64,000 bases of DNA from Trichomonas vaginalis G3. Taxonomy: Eukaryota; Parabasalia; Trichomonadida; Trichomonadidae. The position numbers and the translations under genes were made by a program. This document shows positions 10,693 through 21,228 of the stretch, piece after piece (position 1 is the first letter of the stretch; each line of letters opens with the position of its first letter). The stretch spans positions 17,452,082-17,516,081 of the forward strand of contig NC_067207.1 in assembly GCF_026262505.1 (NCBI RefSeq). Reading direction: 5' to 3'. The notes beneath the pieces were generated by a model. The model was not told where the DNA came from. It searched no databases and saw nothing but the letters and a program-made list of their open reading frames with translations.

Positions 10693-11385
10693 ATGAAAAA
10701 AGGCGCCAAAATCAAACGCTTAAAGAAGCAACGTAGGGAAGCAAACGAGCAGCTTGATTTCGAGCGTGCCCAAATGATTGACGAGGAGATCAAAAAATAT
10801 TATATTAAAAAGTATCGACCAGATTTTTCAGACGTTATTAGGATCCAGAGACAAAAGGATAAGATAAAATTAAAATCTATTGGAGAATCAAGCCGATTAG
10901 AAGAAGAATCCAAAGCGATTCAGCTTCATTATAGAGATTTATTAAATGAACTTAAAGAAAGACAACTTCAAGAAATACAACAGTTAAAGGAAGAAAGAAA
11001 ACAAACTCTCAAAAGAGAAAAAGATCGTCCAATACCATTAGCACGCGAGAGATTGAAAAAAGCAATTTTAATTGGAAAAACAGGCGACTATGAATTAGCG
11101 AAAAAGATTAGAGAGGAAGCTATATCAATTACAGAACAAGAATTACCAATTAGACTCGAAGCTTGCAAAGAAACGTATCGCCGCTTGGAAGAAAAGATGA
11201 ATAGAAGGCATAATAGGGAAGTTTGCTCCCTATTACAAAAGATGTTAAATGATTCGCAGCAAGTTTCAATGAAATCACTCAAACGTCAAAATCAATTACT
11301 TGCTTCAATGAGAAATCAGACAATTAAGGAACAAGAAAGCTATTGGAAGGCAACCAAAGGTTTTAGATATATTCCAACTTACTAA
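10693..11385 (+). CDS. Coiled-coil protein with UVR-like motifs
   Basis: 230 residues from the first ATG (10693); an earlier in-frame TTG is not used as a start here. The protein is almost wholly charged helix (Lys/Arg/Glu/Gln) and begins MKKGAKIKRLKKQRREANE. The segment REANEQLDFERAQMIDEEIK and, near residue 125, AILIGKTGDYELAKKIREEA both resemble the UVR/helical-hairpin motif (x-A-x-x-x-x-D-F-E-x-A-x-x-x-R-D). Coiled-coil proteins of this type are abundant in trichomonads and often cytoskeletal, but no function can be assigned. It shares a short divergent promoter with the PDI-like gene. Confidence 0.75.
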   Translation: MKKGAKIKRLKKQRREANEQLDFERAQMIDEEIKKYYIKKYRPDFSDVIRIQRQKDKIKLKSIGESSRLEEESKAIQLHYRDLLNELKERQLQEIQQLKEERKQTLKREKDRPIPLARERLKKAILIGKTGDYELAKKIREEAISITEQELPIRLEACKETYRRLEEKMNRRHNREVCSLLQKMLNDSQQVSMKSLKRQNQLLASMRNQTIKEQESYWKATKGFRYIPTY

Positions 11386-11889
11386 AATGTTATAATTTGG
11401 AAATAATAATTCAAAAAAATGTATAAAAATACTTGTTAAATGCGATCAGTAAATATGCCCATGCTAAAATCAATAATTTACACTTTGTTCGCTTTTCTAA
11501 TTTCCATTAATACAACATGACGTGCTTCCTTGAATACAGTTAAACGTATGTTTTGCAACGCATTTCGAAAAGAAAAAATTTTCAAAATACGATCATTTGT
11601 GAATGAGTTTTATCTTATCTCTTTATACTCTGATCACCATTACAGCACAAATCTCCAATCATAGTATATCAATGACATCTTGATGGTAAATATTTTATTT
11701 TTTTGATTTTGTTACTAATGACCTGAGTCATTATCCTTTATAAAGTAGTATGAACATAAACCAAATATAACATATATCCAATAGAAAATATAACACTATT
11801 CTAAGAATTTAACGATTTATCGAAAATATTATTTTGATGTTTGTTTAAATATCCTCTAGCATAACTCGAAAAGTACACTTGCATTACCA
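11386..11889. other. Intergenic
   Basis: No gene. Upstream region of the BspA-like gene; a ACACTTGCATTACCA stretch sits directly before its ATG. Confidence 0.45.
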
Positions 11890-14088
11890 ATGTTGTATTA
11901 TTTTGTTTTTGCTCTCTTTGAGGCTAAATATGACTTTAAATATACTGGGAGACCAGAATCACAAAAACTCACTCCTGGATTATATAAGCTTGAAGTTTGG
12001 GGTGCCCAGGGTGGTGGCTACAGTTCTAATTCCGATAACTGTGGCGGCAAAGGAGGCTATTCTATTGGCTACCTAGCTCTATCGCAAGAAACAACTCTCT
12101 TTGTCAGAGTTGGTGGAATGGGAAAAGCTCCTAATGACTATTATAAAGCAGAAGGCGGTTCTAATGGAGGAGGCTTTGCATATGGAGGCAGTAATCGGTA
12201 TGATAGTACTATTCACCAACCCGGATATAGTGGTGGCGGTGAGACTGATATAAGGGTTATAGCTGATTCAATAAGTTATAGAATTATTGTGGCTGAAGGC
12301 GGAGGCGGTGCTGGTACGGGTTATAAGACGTCCGGCGGCTATGGAGGCGGGCTAAGAGGAGGTGGTAGCTATGGAGCAGGACAAGATGATCAAAGATCTA
12401 ATTCTTATTCTAGTAATGAATATCGCTTTCAGCAATTTTATGGAGGAAATACAAGTGATTACGGATGTATAGGAGCTGGTGGCGGCGGGTGGTATGGCGG
12501 AGGTACACTTATTGTATCTGGACACGCTTATGATCGTCCAAGCTCTGGAGGAAGTGGTGGTAGCGGTTATGTCTACACATCATCAACTCAAAGTCAGCAT
12601 CCTAATGGATACAATATTGGCTCAAAATACTATTTGACCAGTGCCCAAACAATTGATGGATCGCAAGATATAACAAATCCTGATGGGACTAAGACAACAG
12701 GACATGCAGGGGATGGATATGCAAGAATTACATACATTGATTACATTAACTACACTAGCAACGGATACTCATCATTTGTTGAAGGACTTGTATCTCCAGA
12801 TTGCCCCATTTCAGTAGAAATCAAGTCAACATTTCTTGATAAAAGCGTTACAAGCATCCTTGGACAGGCATTTAAAAATAATCAATGCATTAACGAAGTT
12901 ATTATTCCAAGTACAATTTCTTCTATTGGAAGTCAGGCTTTCGAAGGATGTATAAATCTTGTCAATGTTACTTTTCTATCACATACTTCACTTTCAACAA
13001 TAGATAGGGAAGCATTTAAAGGGTGTACCAAACTCCAAAGAATCAATGATTTTTCATCTTTAAAGACCTTAGCAGATAATGTTTTCCAAGATTGTACTTC
13101 CCTTCAACAAATTATCAACATGCCTCAAGTTACTACTTTTAATAAATATTGTTTTCAAGGATGTACTTCCCTTGAACAAATTGGTGATCTGCCTCAAGTT
13201 ACTTCCATTGATAAATACTGTTTCCTAAGGTGTGTATCATTGAAGAAAATTGGTGAAATGCCAAAGATCAAAACTCTTCCAATTTCATGCTTCGAAGGAT
13301 GCACATCACTCCAACAGATCGGAGATATACTGAGCACTAAATACAATAATCCAATAGTTAATTTTTCTTGTTGTTTCGACTTAACTTCGCTTCCTGATAA
13401 TGCATTCAAAGACTGCCATTCACTGAAAGAAGTCATTTTCCCACCAACATTGACAACAGTTGGTCCTAGTTGCTTTGCAAACTGTCTTACATTGAAGTTT
13501 GCAGATTTTCCACCAAAGACCACAACAATTGGGGAAGGTTGTTTCTCTGGTTGTACCACAATAGATTATATTTATATTCCTAGTTCCATTACTATTATTA
13601 GTCCTTTTATTTTTTGTTCATGTGGCATCAAAAGTTTAACCATTAATTCACGTTCAACTGTTTATGGAAATGCATTCGTGAATTGTACAAATCTCAGCAG
13701 AATTGAGATATTTGATGAAGCTGTAATTATGCCTGACGCATTTGCTCTTTGTGACAACATCAAAGACATTGCTATATATGAACACGTAACTTTATATGTT
13801 AACGCGTTCAGCTCCATTCATCCTACTGTTTACTATTTCGGCACAACTAATCAATGCCCAAGACAAACTGAATTTGAATTGCATAGACTTAATGACACTC
13901 AGATACTTGTTTCACCAGATTATTTCTCAGATAAGTACGCATCAATCAAAGCCATCAGAATCAAATCATACTCATTTTCTCCAACAGAAAATCAGTTGGC
14001 AGTGAGATGCTCAAAAGTTCCTTATTACAACGATATCCGCAGAGTTGCCTTTCGTGCATTCTCAGTGAACATCATGAGAGTGCTATAA
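11890..14088 (+). CDS. Glycine-rich / BspA-like leucine-rich repeat surface protein
   Basis: 732 residues. After a short start (MLYYFVFALFEA) comes a glycine-rich domain (about 10-285) with GAQGGGYSS, FVRVGGMGKAP and AEGGGGAGTGY blocks, the pattern of the Gly_rich domain (as in ALK-type receptors and many trichomonad surface proteins). From about residue 300 there are about 15 BspA/TpLRR (LRR_5) repeats with the core IGxxAFxGCxxLxxI. Such proteins are implicated in adhesion. Trichomonad BspA proteins often end in a transmembrane helix and short tail; here the frame closes right after a repeat-like RRVAFRAFS with neither. An overlapping downstream frame continues in repeat-like fashion (HHESAINLRM) for some residues, so the 3' end may carry a frameshift (host gene; weak evidence). 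Confidence 0.85.
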   Translation: MLYYFVFALFEAKYDFKYTGRPESQKLTPGLYKLEVWGAQGGGYSSNSDNCGGKGGYSIGYLALSQETTLFVRVGGMGKAPNDYYKAEGGSNGGGFAYGGSNRYDSTIHQPGYSGGGETDIRVIADSISYRIIVAEGGGGAGTGYKTSGGYGGGLRGGGSYGAGQDDQRSNSYSSNEYRFQQFYGGNTSDYGCIGAGGGGWYGGGTLIVSGHAYDRPSSGGSGGSGYVYTSSTQSQHPNGYNIGSKYYLTSAQTIDGSQDITNPDGTKTTGHAGDGYARITYIDYINYTSNGYSSFVEGLVSPDCPISVEIKSTFLDKSVTSILGQAFKNNQCINEVIIPSTISSIGSQAFEGCINLVNVTFLSHTSLSTIDREAFKGCTKLQRINDFSSLKTLADNVFQDCTSLQQIINMPQVTTFNKYCFQGCTSLEQIGDLPQVTSIDKYCFLRCVSLKKIGEMPKIKTLPISCFEGCTSLQQIGDILSTKYNNPIVNFSCCFDLTSLPDNAFKDCHSLKEVIFPPTLTTVGPSCFANCLTLKFADFPPKTTTIGEGCFSGCTTIDYIYIPSSITIISPFIFCSCGIKSLTINSRSTVYGNAFVNCTNLSRIEIFDEAVIMPDAFALCDNIKDIAIYEHVTLYVNAFSSIHPTVYYFGTTNQCPRQTEFELHRLNDTQILVSPDYFSDKYASIKAIRIKSYSFSPTENQLAVRCSKVPYYNDIRRVAFRAFSVNIMRVL

Positions 14089-14534
14089 ATCTGAGAATGT
14101 TCATTCCTCAAATCTGGGGAATGGACACATATTATATCATATTATATTTTTATATTATTGTTTGTAATAGAGATAGAGTAAAGTATATAATATATTATTG
14201 TCTGTTTAAGTTTCTATATTGTTGATCATGACTATGGCAATTCCACTTCAAACAGAACTAATTTATGAAGAATGAATATTTAAAACATATATTTCCATTA
14301 AAATGCTTATGCCTATGACATAACCCAATGAACAAAATTATATTATAGTAGATAACACAAGCAAATACAATCATACAGTAATTAATTAAACTTTTATTTT
14401 TTTGGGAGATAGAGTATTAAATAAATGCGCACATAACTCAAAAATCTTGATTATATCAAAAATATCCGTAAATAGATTTAAAAAAAAACAATATAATTTT
14501 TTATATAAAAACAAAATAACAAAAAACAAAACAT
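14089..14534. other. Convergent intergenic stretch
   Basis: Between the 3' ends of the BspA-like gene and the helicase gene. No feature seen except AT runs and the possible continuation of the BspA frame to about 14225. Confidence 0.45.
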
Positions 14535-17500
14535 TCATTGATAGTTCAATACAGCCTTATCCTCAAGTTCTTCGATCTTCTCAAGGCTCTGAGCGAAAAC
14601 AGTGGCGTCAGACAGCAATTTCTTTGAAATTCCAAATAAATATTCATCAGGTGTTTCCCCCTCATTTACAAGTAACCCTGCAATTTGATTTACAGAGAGA
14701 TTTGCAAGATCTATCGGGGTATTTATACCTTTGTCAACCAGTTTTCTTGCTGTATCTCTAGAACAGCTTGGAATCGACATCAAAGCCAGTAAATCAGTTC
14801 TCGCAGCAAAATTCAGTCTTTGACGGAATTTATTCAGAGCTCCAGCCAAAACAACCGAACCAGTTATCTCGCAGAACCTATTTATCTGTCCTGCGTACGT
14901 AGCTGCTTCCATTTGAAGCTTTTGTATCGATCCAAAATCAATTTGGAACATTTTCGAAATTTCTTTCATCGGAACTTCATTAATCAGCTCCTTAAGTATC
15001 ACTGCTGCAAATATTCTGTCCAAATCACTGTCAATTGCAGGATTTATTCGTCCATTTCCTCCATAAATCTTTACTAAGTCCTGCATGTGTTCGATTTGGG
15101 CATCGTTCATTCCGGTTACGACTTTTATTACATGCCTGTGCTGCGAAAATATTCTTATCAAAATAGGAGAGTCATATGGAAGAGATTTCACCGAATTAGA
15201 TACAGAAAGAGGGGAAATACAAAGAGATAATAAATGTATCTCATCGGAAATACAAAGATTTTCTTCGGTTTTCGAAATAATTTTTTTCAAAATTTTTCCT
15301 TCTTCAACAGAAAGAGAACTACCAGCTACAGCCATCCCAAACTTGGTGACCTTCATGTCATCATCTATCAATTCGTCCTCTTTCATTCTTTTGCCGATAA
15401 TTTGACACAATTCATCGATTTTTGACATTCTTTCTTCATTTTTAATTCGAAATTCATCATTTTCTTCATTCATTACATCAATTCTGTCACTTTTATTGAT
15501 GTCAGACAAAATTTCAGAATTTTGATTTCGATCTCCATTAAAATCCTTAGAATTAGAATCAATTTCAATGTCACCATTAAAACTTTCAATTTTAGCTTGA
15601 TTTTCTTCTGTTTTTGAAGAATTATTTTCAATATTATTTTGAAAAACATTAAAATTTTCCTTATTTTCATGAGAATTTTCATCTCTTTCATCATTTATAC
15701 CATTATTCCCATTCTCATTATCTATCATTGCCAAAAAATCCATATTATCCATTGAATCATCTCCATTTTTCTCTAAACTCTCATTTTCAACTTCATTTTT
15801 CCCATTTTCTGCATCAAATCTATCATTTAAACATTCGAAACTTTCATTTGAATGTTCATTTCTAATATCATTCTCTCCATTTCCAACAAGAACATTTTGA
15901 TTTTCCAAATCATTTTTCTCATTTATATAACTAATCTTTCCATTCTTATCAAGAATTATTCCATTTTCATCAAGAGAATTTCCATTTTCATTTTGATTTT
16001 GGTCAAATTTAGACAGGAAATCCATTTCTTCTTTGTTTGAAGAAGCGAAAGTGAAACAGTTTTCGACAAATGTTCTCAAACCATTGTCTGGTCTCAGTAG
16101 TTTAATTGCTAGACACTGGAGAAAGAACTTATCAGTAGATTCTCCATCCAAAAGATGCGGAACAATATCAGGAATTTTATTTTTTGACAGATTCAAAATA
16201 TCATTAATTTCACTTTGATTATTTGATTTCATGCAGATGAATGCTTCTCCAGGAAGACCACTTCTTCCAGCTCTTCCAACCATTTGTGTGTACTGACTTG
16301 CCGGCATCAGTTGTTTCTTTTTCTGGTTGTATCTATATATATTATGAATAATAACTCTTGCAACACCATGAATATTTACTCCTGCAGACAAAGTTGTTGT
16401 TGCAACTAAAACATTGATTGTTTTATTTCTCGCTGCTTCTTCAATGAGTTTTCTATCTTCCATCAACAATCCACCGTGATGAAACAAAACTCCTGATTTA
16501 ATACAATTAGCAGTGTTTTCATCAATAATTCCACTGTTTGCTGCTAAATCTTTTATAAGTTTATTCCTTCTGTTTATCAGTTCTTCTGATGGTTGTTTCA
16601 ATTTTGGTAAATTTATTTTATCATTGTACATGTATTTCGAAATCAAATTCGATATGTTTATTGTATCATTCCGTGTGTTTACGAATACAATAACTGAGGA
16701 ATCAGGTTTCTTACTCAACAATGTCCTTATTAATGGCATTAAATGGTCTTTGTCATCATTCGAACTTTTTATTGTCAAAATTTTTTGAAGATTTCCTTCA
16801 TTTGTTATTAAATTCAACGAACCATCCTGTTTCTTAATGATCTGCTTGATTGGTGTAGGTCTTGTTCTCCAAATAAATGTGTTTCCATCAATCCAATTCG
16901 CTAATTTTTGACAATCTGATTCATTAATTGTTGCTGTCAACGTAATCAACCTTGGTTTATCATTCATTAGTTTTGCTTTGAGTATCAATGCTTCTATAAC
17001 TGATCCTCTCCCTTCTTCGCCTATCATATGCACTTCATCAATAATTATTAATTTAATTGAATGGGAATAACCGCCTTGGATGGCAGAATTTAATAAGGCA
17101 TGGGCTTTTTCATATGTACAAATTGCGATGTTTCCTCTTCTGAAATCTGATCCACCGATATTTTGGTAGAAAGGGCGGACTTGGTATTCGAAGAACCTTT
17201 TCTCGTACTCTGTGTACTTCTCGTTCGCTAAGGCAACGAATGGCAATGTATAAATGACTTTTGAATTTTTATTTTCTTGAAGAACTTGAGCTACAGCTAA
17301 ATCTGCTGCTACTGTCTTACCACCTGATGTAGGTACTAATAATACAGTGTTCTTGCCTTGTCTCCAGTTCTCGTCTTTGCATAATTCGATTTGCCAATCT
17401 CTGAGCTTTGTGATGGATGGCTGAGGAATACCGTTTAGATATGCATGTTGTAGGAAGGGTGGAATACCTAGTGAGGTCATTTCTTCATCTACTGTGTATT

Positions 17501-17663
17501 CTTTCGGCTTTTTTATCTTTGTTGCGAGTTTTTTGAGGAATTCGCGCTTTTTCTTTGTCATTCTACTTCTCTTTCTGGGTTTCTTCTTGACTGTAATCTC
17601 TACTCCTTTCTTCGGATTAAGCAAATCCTGAATCTCTGGCTCGCTTACTCCATTTTTACTCAT
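14535..17663 (-). CDS. HELQ/POLQ-type superfamily 2 DNA helicase
   Basis: 1042 residues. Residues 1-60 are very basic. The SF2 helicase motifs are in order: Q-like region, Walker A PTSGGKT (111-117), motif II DEVH (209-212), motif III LTAT (about 241-244), motif IV VIVFVNTR (about 324-331), motif V TTTLSAGVN, and motif VI QMVGRAGRSG (460-469). This set, with TLSAGVNxxxxxVI, is that of the HELQ/Hel308/POLQ helicase group, which unwinds forked DNA in replication-fork and crosslink repair. A C-terminal helix-hairpin-like part (IPSCSRDTARKLVDKGINTP) fits the Hel308 domain. No polymerase domain is fused. Between about 550 and 745 there is an Asn/Glu/Asp-rich insert not found in most relatives. ATG at 17663. 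Confidence 0.88.
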   Translation of the reverse strand: MSKNGVSEPEIQDLLNPKKGVEITVKKKPRKRSRMTKKKREFLKKLATKIKKPKEYTVDEEMTSLGIPPFLQHAYLNGIPQPSITKLRDWQIELCKDENWRQGKNTVLLVPTSGGKTVAADLAVAQVLQENKNSKVIYTLPFVALANEKYTEYEKRFFEYQVRPFYQNIGGSDFRRGNIAICTYEKAHALLNSAIQGGYSHSIKLIIIDEVHMIGEEGRGSVIEALILKAKLMNDKPRLITLTATINESDCQKLANWIDGNTFIWRTRPTPIKQIIKKQDGSLNLITNEGNLQKILTIKSSNDDKDHLMPLIRTLLSKKPDSSVIVFVNTRNDTINISNLISKYMYNDKINLPKLKQPSEELINRRNKLIKDLAANSGIIDENTANCIKSGVLFHHGGLLMEDRKLIEEAARNKTINVLVATTTLSAGVNIHGVARVIIHNIYRYNQKKKQLMPASQYTQMVGRAGRSGLPGEAFICMKSNNQSEINDILNLSKNKIPDIVPHLLDGESTDKFFLQCLAIKLLRPDNGLRTFVENCFTFASSNKEEMDFLSKFDQNQNENGNSLDENGIILDKNGKISYINEKNDLENQNVLVGNGENDIRNEHSNESFECLNDRFDAENGKNEVENESLEKNGDDSMDNMDFLAMIDNENGNNGINDERDENSHENKENFNVFQNNIENNSSKTEENQAKIESFNGDIEIDSNSKDFNGDRNQNSEILSDINKSDRIDVMNEENDEFRIKNEERMSKIDELCQIIGKRMKEDELIDDDMKVTKFGMAVAGSSLSVEEGKILKKIISKTEENLCISDEIHLLSLCISPLSVSNSVKSLPYDSPILIRIFSQHRHVIKVVTGMNDAQIEHMQDLVKIYGGNGRINPAIDSDLDRIFAAVILKELINEVPMKEISKMFQIDFGSIQKLQMEAATYAGQINRFCEITGSVVLAGALNKFRQRLNFAARTDLLALMSIPSCSRDTARKLVDKGINTPIDLANLSVNQIAGLLVNEGETPDEYLFGISKKLLSDATVFAQSLEKIEELEDKAVLNYQ

Positions 17664-18445
17664 TAATTCATCTCTGCTGGAAAATTGAATTGAAAATAAT
17701 CATCGGGGAACTTGCTTTCTAAAATTTTTTACACTAAGATAACATTATTCTTTGGGAAAATCAAAGTATTCATAGTAAAATAATCAAAACTTTTACTTAA
17801 GCTATCAATATACCAAAGGATAAATTTATTATTTTTTATCTTTATTCTTAATCGATCAATAATATATTAGCGTCTATAAGAAAAGCAACGAAATTCGATA
17901 TGTCATTCCAAATTCCATTTAACTATCAATTAACCCTGAATTGTGATTTAATTCTTGAAAATCTTGCCTTATAATAGGATGTTTTAAATTGATATTAGCT
18001 ATATTGGTTGACAAGCAACATCATATCCACTCCAAATCCCTAGATCTACTAACTCTATCGCCAAATTTGATTGAAAATTTTAGGCGAAATCTGTCAACGT
18101 AAGAATTTTATTTTGATGAAATTGAATTCATTATTCGAATGCAGCCAAAATATTAATTCTGATTCAATTGTCATTTAAAAAATTGTCAAAAGCTAAGTTA
18201 TTATTTTGAATGGGTTTACATTACAAATATTTGATAAAATTGTTATCAGTTCGTGAGATTAAAGAATACAAATTTCAAGGAGACTCAAATCTCCAAATTG
18301 TGGAGTGTAAATCTCACAAAAAACATCAAAAGACATCGTTAAGTTGAACATTATTCATTCAATCAAAACTATTATTTAAATTTAAGTGAAATTGTTTTTA
18401 AGAAAACGATGAGAGAAACGGTTAGCAGAATTGAGTTCACCCTAA
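17664..18445. other. Divergent intergenic region
   Basis: Holds the promoters of the helicase (minus) and DUF1015 (plus) genes. A TTCACC motif 7 bases before the DUF1015 ATG resembles the trichomonad initiator (TCA core). Nothing else was recognised. Confidence 0.45.
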
Positions 18446-19750
18446 ATGTCTTCATCAGGAATCATTGTAAAGCCATTCCGAGGATACATTCCACCAGCAG
18501 ATAAAATAAGCGAAGTTATCGCTCCACCATATGATGTCGTTACACGTGAAGAAGCCGCTAAAATGGGCAAGGAACGTCCAAATTGCGTAATTCACATTAA
18601 TCGTCCTGAAATCGCCTTCCCAGGTGTTGACGCAACAGAGGACTGCGTATACCAGAAAGGTGCTGAAAACCTTCAGAAATGGATCAAAGATCAGCTTCTT
18701 GTTCGTGCTGACAAGCCAGGATTTTATGCTTATCGTGCAGAACTTGGCGGCCATTCTCAAACTGGCCTCTATGCACTTGTCTCTTGCGAGCAATACGAGA
18801 AAGGCCTCATCAAGAAACACGAACATACACGTAAGGCTCCAGAGGAGGATCGTACAAAGACCGTAAGGATCCAAAACGCCAACGTTGGCTCCGTTTTCCT
18901 CGCATATCGTGGAAATAACCACCCAGAACTTCGTGACTACGTCAAGAAGCTTACAGAGAGACCAGCTGACCGCGCCGCCCATCTTGATTTCGATAATACA
19001 GATCACGAGCTCTGGTTCGTTGACGATGCCGAGCAAGTCAAGAAGATTGAAGAATTATTCGCCCAAGTACCACATCTTTACATCGCTGATGGCCACCACC
19101 GCGCTGCATCCGCTTGCAATGTCTGGAAAGAGCACAAAGCGGCCGCTGGCGACAAATACACAGGAACAGAGCCATATTGCTACTTCATGGCCTGCATTTT
19201 CTCCGATGATGAGCTCTGCGTTATCGACTACAACCGTGTCATCAAGCAGAACAAGCTTTCTGAAGAAGAACTCTTCAAGAAATTGGAAGAACATGGATTC
19301 AAACTTACACAGATGACAGGCGAAGAGAAACCAAACACACCAGACTTCCTTCCAGCCCACCACGCACGTCCAACAGAGCACAAAGTCTTTTCTCTCTACA
19401 TCCACAAGAAATGGTACAGAATGGAGTTTGTAGCTAAGGCCCTTTCAGAGTCTGCTGCCGACAACATCGATTCCAAGATCCTTACTGACTTCTGCCTTAC
19501 ACCAATCTTCGGAATTCACGATTTACGTAACGATCCTCGTATTAAGTTCATTGGAGGCACAAGAGGCCTTCATGCACTCGAGGAAGCAGTCAAGACAGAT
19601 GATATGCTCGCTATCGCTGTTCCACCTGTCGAAATGTCTCAGCTCTTCGACGTTTCTGATGAAGGACAGATGATGCCACCAAAGTCAACGTGGTTTGTTC
19701 CAAAGCTTGCTGACGCCATGGTTATTCGCATGAATGAAGGCAATGAATAA
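18446..19750 (+). CDS. DUF1015 family protein
   Basis: 434 residues, full length for DUF1015 (PF06245 type). Typical blocks: VKPFRGYIPPADKISEVIAPPYDVV at the N-terminus (first 20 of these are diagnostic), a central FLAYRGN, and LYIADGHHRAASACN, the histidine-rich signature of the family. Members occur in bacteria and some anaerobic protists; the reaction is not established, though some bacterial relatives are annotated as SerK-like kinases. The gene has clearly more C/G-ending codons (CTT, GTC, AAG, TGC, GCC) than its neighbours, which in trichomonads goes with high expression (inference). A bacterial origin by old lateral transfer is possible. Start at ATG 18446, right after a TCA-type motif. 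Confidence 0.85.
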   Translation: MSSSGIIVKPFRGYIPPADKISEVIAPPYDVVTREEAAKMGKERPNCVIHINRPEIAFPGVDATEDCVYQKGAENLQKWIKDQLLVRADKPGFYAYRAELGGHSQTGLYALVSCEQYEKGLIKKHEHTRKAPEEDRTKTVRIQNANVGSVFLAYRGNNHPELRDYVKKLTERPADRAAHLDFDNTDHELWFVDDAEQVKKIEELFAQVPHLYIADGHHRAASACNVWKEHKAAAGDKYTGTEPYCYFMACIFSDDELCVIDYNRVIKQNKLSEEELFKKLEEHGFKLTQMTGEEKPNTPDFLPAHHARPTEHKVFSLYIHKKWYRMEFVAKALSESAADNIDSKILTDFCLTPIFGIHDLRNDPRIKFIGGTRGLHALEEAVKTDDMLAIAVPPVEMSQLFDVSDEGQMMPPKSTWFVPKLADAMVIRMNEGNE

Positions 19751-20252
19751 AAAATATTACGTATTTTGAACTTATTATAATTTTTTATGTAATAAAATAG
19801 CCTGCAAGCGGCCAAATCGGCGTAGAATCATTTTACTTTCATATAAACTTCTCATTTATGCATTCCAAATAGAATTTTAACTTTAATATTAAAATAAAAA
19901 TTAATGTAAATCTTCATCTGATATTAATAATGATAAATTTAAGATATACTGTTAACATTTGTACTGTTTTTCAATGAGATAGATCTGGAAAAAACAGTTT
20001 GGTGTAAAGATTATTGAGCAAAAACAAAACTCATTACAGTACAAATATATCGTAATGTTTTAACTTTATATGAAAATTTCATCAATCAAAAGCATTGGGC
20101 TTCCAAAAACGATTTCTTATGATTTGAAATATTCAAATTATCGCACAAAAAATCTTTATGAAATAGATATTTTACAAGAAATATATCAAATGGTGAATTT
20201 ATTTTAAAATTACAAAAAACTAAAAATGAAGGGTATAAAAAAAGAAAACAAA
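19751..20252. other. Convergent intergenic stretch
   Basis: Between two gene 3' ends; no feature recognised apart from AT-rich sequence. Confidence 0.45.
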
Positions 20253-21218
20253 TTACACTTGATTATTCTGAGTAAGGATACTCTCACTTGGTACATTGTT
20301 ATTTAAGAAGATGTTGTTGCAAGTAGCATCACTTTCATTGAGGAAAACTCCTTCAATAGTAGAATCAGACTGTTCGAAATCTTTCCTGAAAACATCCTCA
20401 GGATCGCCATCAATTGATTCACCAGCATTGTACAATGGATTATCTGTGATGACAGTGACAGAGCTGAGGAAGTCTGGGCTAAGTACTGCATTTTCTTCTT
20501 GCATTGATATCGTGATATCTTCAGAATCTTCGGTATCATCATCTTGCCTCTTTTTCCAAATAATAAATGCAATGATGGTAACAATGATAAGTAATGCTGC
20601 ACAGCCAATAACAACAAAGATTCACCATGGTAATTTGCTCTTCTTCTCCTGTGGTTTAGGTGTTGCATCTCCAACCCTGGCATACAATACATTTGTTTCA
20701 ACTTCAACAACTACATATGTTTCTCCTTGAAGAGTTACATATTGTACGTAAGACTTTGATAAGTAAAAGTTTGTTCCGTTATAAACTGTTGTCGGGAGAT
20801 CTGTAGTGATAACAGTATTTGGAAGAGTTTGTGTTGTGTAGGTTCTTGATTCTGGTATTGGGTCGATTTTTGGAGGCTGTGTTCTTAATGGATAAACCAT
20901 AGCTGAAATTGTGGCTGTTGCCTGCTTGCCCACTTGATCTTTAACTGTAGCTGTGAATACATGATTCTTTGCTTCATCTGCTACAAAAGTGAAGTTGAAA
21001 GTTTTATTCTCACCATCGGATGTGATTGTTTCAGTATGTGTTCCAAAATGATCATTGGAAATTGTGAGTGTAAGTTCGTCTCCGATATCTGTGTCTTGGA
21101 TTGTTGCTGTGAGAATAATTGTTTGATTGTAAAGATAAGATTCTTTGTTTTTAACGAGTTCAACAGTTGGCTGTACATCTGGGATCGTGGAAAACTCGTA
21201 TACCAGCAGAAGATTCAT
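20253..21218 (-). pseudogene. C-terminal fragment of a surface protein (cadherin/Ig-like)
   Basis: Minus strand. The first part (21218-20622) encodes about 190 residues of extracellular beta-sandwich-like sequence (TIILTATIQDTDIGDELTLT, TFTADEA-type blocks). After an in-frame TGA at 20622-20624 the same frame continues at once with a transmembrane helix (IFVVIGCAALLIIVTIIAFI), a KKRQDDD stop-transfer and a cytosolic tail holding NPLYNAGESIDGDPEDVF. Such an NPxY-type tail with a GDPEDVF block is common in trichomonad surface proteins (from memory). The 5' part of the usual long ectodomain is missing: upstream is a duplicated promoter-like segment with a different start. So this is a 5'-truncated host gene with one stop. 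Whether the TGA is real or a sequencing error cannot be told here. Confidence 0.7.
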
Positions 21219-21228
21219 CTTCCATAAA

